In this document: positions 62,601 through 64,000 of the stretch, in pieces
How positions within the stretch are numbered: the first letter of the stretch is position 1
Layout: every line of letters begins with the position of its first letter
NCBI GenBank assembly: GCA_900539845.1
Contig: UQDP01000006.1
Location: 50,914-114,913 of the forward strand
From: an uncultured Oscillospiraceae bacterium
GTDB taxonomy: Bacteria > Bacillota > Clostridia > Oscillospirales > Acutalibacteraceae
Direction: 5' to 3'
DNA length: 64,000 nt
Made by a program: the position numbers and the translations under genes
The notes under the pieces: generated by a model
What the model was told of the DNA's origin: nothing
Databases searched by the model: none
Seen by the model: only the letters and a program-made list of their open reading frames with translations

Positions 62601-63283
62601 CGGTCTTTCAAATACCTGTTTGTGAGATATGGAGATCTCGCAAGCTCCTCAGTGCCACAGTTCTCCGTAGCGTTGTTAAAACGTCCGGCGGCAACCGCAA
62701 GATCACCTTTTTTCACAAAGTCTGCAAAATCTTCGATCTCATCGGCTCTTTTTTCTTTTGCATAACCCTCTCTGAAGCCCCACGAGGATTCTATCGCATA
62801 TTTATATTTCTCTTTATCTTCTATTCTATTATACGAATCCGCGATATACTTTTTTACGGAATCAACATAGCTTGTATAAAGCGGACGAAGCGTCTCGGGG
62901 TAATCCGTATATCCGAGATCGGTATGCATCGTCTGCGACCAGTAAAATTCCCAGTGACGGCTTCTCTTCCAGCTTTTGTTTTCATAAACACAAAGGCATT
63001 TTCCCGAACAATACTGATTCTTATACAGCTCTATCTTAAGGCTGCAGGTCTCTCCCGGCCGCAATAATTTATTTGTATCCGGCACGGAAATCGTTTTTTT
63101 GGAATACCCAAGTGCTATCCTGCCGATATAAACAGTATACGGCTTTTCTTTTTCTAAAGTAATCCTGCCCCACAAATCCATTCCGCGGCGGACGCTTTTC
63201 AAGCTGATAATAACCTTCTGATAACCGTTTTCAGTAATATAAGGCGTCTGCTGCGCGTCCGTTATTTGCACAAACTGATGCAT
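59678..63283 (-). CDS. Glycoside hydrolase family 38-type alpha-mannosidase-like protein with fibronectin III modules
   Basis: 1201 aa. After an N-terminal beta region (about 1-105) comes a GH38-like barrel whose zinc-binding HxD is QTMHTDLGYTDYP (His120, Asp122); a likely nucleophile Asp is in RMFDNPAI (about 245). The middle is a large beta-sandwich region. Two fibronectin-III-like modules follow (about 1000-1085 with VIVSWKHAKNAVLYEVYRV; about 1095-1180 with IDLFWTPVHGSVPVSHYEIY). No signal peptide, unusual for a protein with Fn3 modules. GGAGAGG before ATG 63283. The sugar cut is not known; distant GH38 relatives act on various alpha-linked sugars. Confidence 0.8.
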   Translation of the reverse strand: MHQFVQITDAQQTPYITENGYQKVIISLKSVRRGMDLWGRITLEKEKPYTVYIGRIALGYSKKTISVPDTNKLLRPGETCSLKIELYKNQYCSGKCLCVYENKSWKRSRHWEFYWSQTMHTDLGYTDYPETLRPLYTSYVDSVKKYIADSYNRIEDKEKYKYAIESSWGFREGYAKEKRADEIEDFADFVKKGDLAVAAGRFNNATENCGTEELARSPYLTNRYLKDRYDLPEDHTIRMFDNPAITKSYVDILNSAGIKYAIHSMNPDRSPYHKVRQYDLFYMTGFNRDNKILVFNGKTYGDNYGFGGTYPNGKGSTELAEREILKLIRTLEQRTGRRAYPYDKFPMPLIPFGDNKPPLEKQIRIVNDLNEKWHSQGYAYPKIISAFPEKFFEDIEREYSHLIPIETGTEENWWNDGWGTTAYESGINKKNGTLVPVAETMASVASLCCGASYPTDDLCDASDRASVYNEHTWGYFAYKKCDAYYQQNEWKRSNALGAHALARKTIHNTLKILAKNAAQNGSSIYVYNPLSWNRTDVVTVRPEDDILPEKFEIISDGESLPYELSGNELSFIAKNVPALGYKLYSVVPVDKTPDFISEAKIYGNCVETPFYKLLMCDDGTVASIIDKRNGNRKVVDGSADVKWNQYQYYDDFAIPFQNMGSKFSSWKWNLYQPLKENTKIRLKTTALGAEIVVDTGTFRSGSIRQTIKLYDDIENKVLKSALPQLVCKEEAFYTFPFNAEKGYEIRYDLPIGNVAEGEQIYGTSRDWYTANKWVNVYDKSDDYSMTLSLVNTSLLQFGERRTGKWSFDYKSEKPYIFSYIMNNMWQTNFQGDQPGAADFSYSLFTGKGKSVSWINRVSWERCAPLQAVLIKKAAANMDGRVSEKSYISINRPNVLLSTMKPAESNGDGMIVRFNETAGEETQNIKVRFCEDIESYIETDIIENDIGKETENNEITFSLKPYEIKTFRIKTKKDVSKAEDVGAVCIDIRLPRCGHYQKDRVKELTDNRTERQGVIVSWKHAKNAVLYEVYRVKDGRMFFVGSTKHNALFDCQVTKEICESYKYCVRSVGAGRKSEFSESVTPQKGTLHDSEIFEKPVLYAFPREKNRIDLFWTPVHGSVPVSHYEIYRDGNLIAKTPDDYVTSFRDNGVHFDNRYIYHIVAVDVHGSRLKSDDVSVDHTDKYFENQDSALARKSKRRFLNFI

Positions 63284-63440
63284 AATAAAACCCTCTCCTA
63301 AAGAAGTATTATAAATAACTAACTTAATGTGATTTTATCATTTCATGAAGACCTATTCAAGAAAAATACAAATATTACTGTTGATAATGATGAATTTAAT
63401 AACATAGTTTACTTTATGTTATATACCTGCACAATATAAG
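63284..63440. other. AT-rich gap between GH38 and superoxide reductase genes
   Basis: No gene seen. It should hold the GH38 promoter, but no convincing -35/-10 pair stands out. Confidence 0.4.
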
Positions 63441-63474
63441 AAAAGACGGCACAGTTAAAACTGACCGTCTTTTT
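63441..63474 (-). terminator. Terminator of the superoxide reductase gene
   Basis: Stem AAAAGACGG (63441-63449) with CCGTCTTTT (63465-63473), an inner CAGTT/AACTG helix in the loop, and T-rich flanks on both strands. Confidence 0.8.
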
Positions 63475-63518
63475 AAATAAAACCAGCGTTCAGACTTAGT
63501 TTTTACAGCCTAACGCAA

Positions 63519-63899
63519 TTATATCTCCGCTTTCCAAAGACCATGAAGATTGCAGTAAGCATAAGCTGCTATCGGTTTTTCATCATTAAGAGTAAAAATC
63601 GCAGCAGGGGCATCTCCGGGAGCAAGCGACTTTCTGTAGCTCCCCTTATCTGTTTGCAGATAGATCCACTGAATATAGTGCTCTTCAAGCATAGGATGCT
63701 TTACAGATCCTACCTGGATCTCAACATGATTTCCGTTTACTTTAACTTCAGGAATATGTTTCTCTGCACTTGCTTCTACCGTTCCCGGCTCAAGCAACGT
63801 CATTTTCTGACCGCAGCACATAAGCGGAACTCCGGCATTATTGATCATTTCAACAAGGTTTCCGCAGTGCTCACAAATGTAAAATCTTGAATCAGCCAA
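63519..63899 (-). CDS. dfx: Desulfoferrodoxin, superoxide reductase (2Fe type)
   Basis: 126 aa starting at TTG 63899, with AGGCGG 7 nt upstream. This start gives the family N-terminus MADSRFYICEHCG, while the ATG at 63941 would add 14 residues and overlap the preceding gene. Centre I ligands: Cys9, Cys12, Cys28, Cys29. Centre II ligands: His48, His68, His74, Cys116, His119, with Lys47 beside the active site. It reduces superoxide to peroxide using rubredoxin-type electrons, a hallmark of anaerobes. Confidence 0.93.
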   Translation of the reverse strand: MADSRFYICEHCGNLVEMINNAGVPLMCCGQKMTLLEPGTVEASAEKHIPEVKVNGNHVEIQVGSVKHPMLEEHYIQWIYLQTDKGSYRKSLAPGDAPAAIFTLNDEKPIAAYAYCNLHGLWKAEI

Positions 63900-63924
63900 T
63901 TTAAGACCGCCTTTCTTTTTAAAA

Positions 63925-63999
63925 TTAAAATCTTTTATCATCAGTGCCGAGCGCTATGATACAATGTTCTCCGAAGCGGTCAAAATCTTTGATTTTGGT
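63925..63999 (-). CDS. C-terminal end of an unidentified gene (cut by window edge)
   Basis: The last 24 codons of a minus-strand frame, ending ...KIKDFDRFGEHCIIALGTDDKRF and stop at 63925-63927. It ends 25 nt upstream of the TTG start of the superoxide reductase gene, so the two probably form an operon. Too short to identify. Confidence 0.55.
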   Translation of the reverse strand, partial: TKIKDFDRFGEHCIIALGTDDKRF

Positions 64000-64000
64000 A

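Noticed and set aside
62081..63067. Plus-strand frame (328 codons) opposite the GH38-type gene
   Set aside because: Shadow of the coding strand; composition unlike neighbouring proteins.

Overview
The window looks like chromosomal sequence from a low-to-mid GC, spore-forming, strictly anaerobic Clostridia, most likely a gut Ruminococcaceae/Oscillospiraceae type. The evidence is a SCIFF peptide with its radical SAM maturase (a Clostridia hallmark), TepA/YlzJ-like/SpoIIIE in the Firmicutes order, Rex, a collagen-like spore-surface type protein, superoxide reductase, lactate dehydrogenase, acetate kinase, a CoA-transferase of the butyryl-CoA:acetate type, RNase M5 and TmcAL. Shine-Dalgarno sites are strong (AGGAG type) and most promoters fit the sigma-A consensus. 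I see no rRNA, transposase, integrase or CRISPR array.

Layout. 1-3.4 kb: start of a response regulator, AlkD-type repair protein, unknown membrane protein, DUF6171 protein and GH51 arabinofuranosidase. 3.5-7.6 kb: M24 peptidase and a copper operon (csoR-copA) whose promoter carries two CsoR operators; copA ends in an in-frame CopZ-like domain with its own start signal. 7.6-16.6 kb: DUF368 (PopT-type) transporter, old-yellow-enzyme oxidoreductase, zinc-ribbon membrane protein, then an operon of a heterodimeric ABC exporter plus an AGCS symporter. 16.7-22.3 kb is the accessory stretch: collagen-like protein, a strongly structured orphan RNA, Fe/Mn superoxide dismutase, an XRE/TPR regulator, a four-gene cassette with two DUF2589-type proteins, and a tRNA-Leu(CAG) with a long leader holding a broken tRNA copy and repeats.

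22.3-28.3 kb: membrane protein, PLP decarboxylase, SCIFF peptide and maturase, CoA-transferase, and a free-standing E2-type acyltransferase. 28.3-32.4 kb: coupled GH30-GH2 glycosidases, tRNA-Leu(UAG) and tRNA-Gly(CCC). 32.4-38.2 kb: mmcQ/yjbR-like, comF, comEA, ftsK/spoIIIE, a UppP-like protein lacking its catalytic residues, ylzJ-like, tepA. 38.4-42.9 kb: acn-idh-rex-unknown operon that makes 2-oxoglutarate and senses NADH. 43-50 kb: ldh, phosphoribosyltransferase, HIT protein, alaS, YdbC/PC4, ackA, tmcAL. 50.3-57.1 kb: rnmV, holA, comEC (degenerate C-terminal domain), lacZ-type GH2. 57.3-64 kb: FemABX-type transferase, alanine racemase-like protein, GH38-type protein with Fn3 modules, superoxide reductase.

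Together the genes describe a fermenter of plant-cell-wall arabinogalactan-type glycans, with NADH-responsive control (Rex), copper and superoxide defences and sporulation. The least ordinary items are the SCIFF peptide with Ser at both crosslinking positions, the orphan structured RNA at about 17.56-17.76 kb, the DUF2589 cassette, the copA/copZ gene-within-gene, the UppP-like protein without catalytic residues, and the tRNA-Leu leader.
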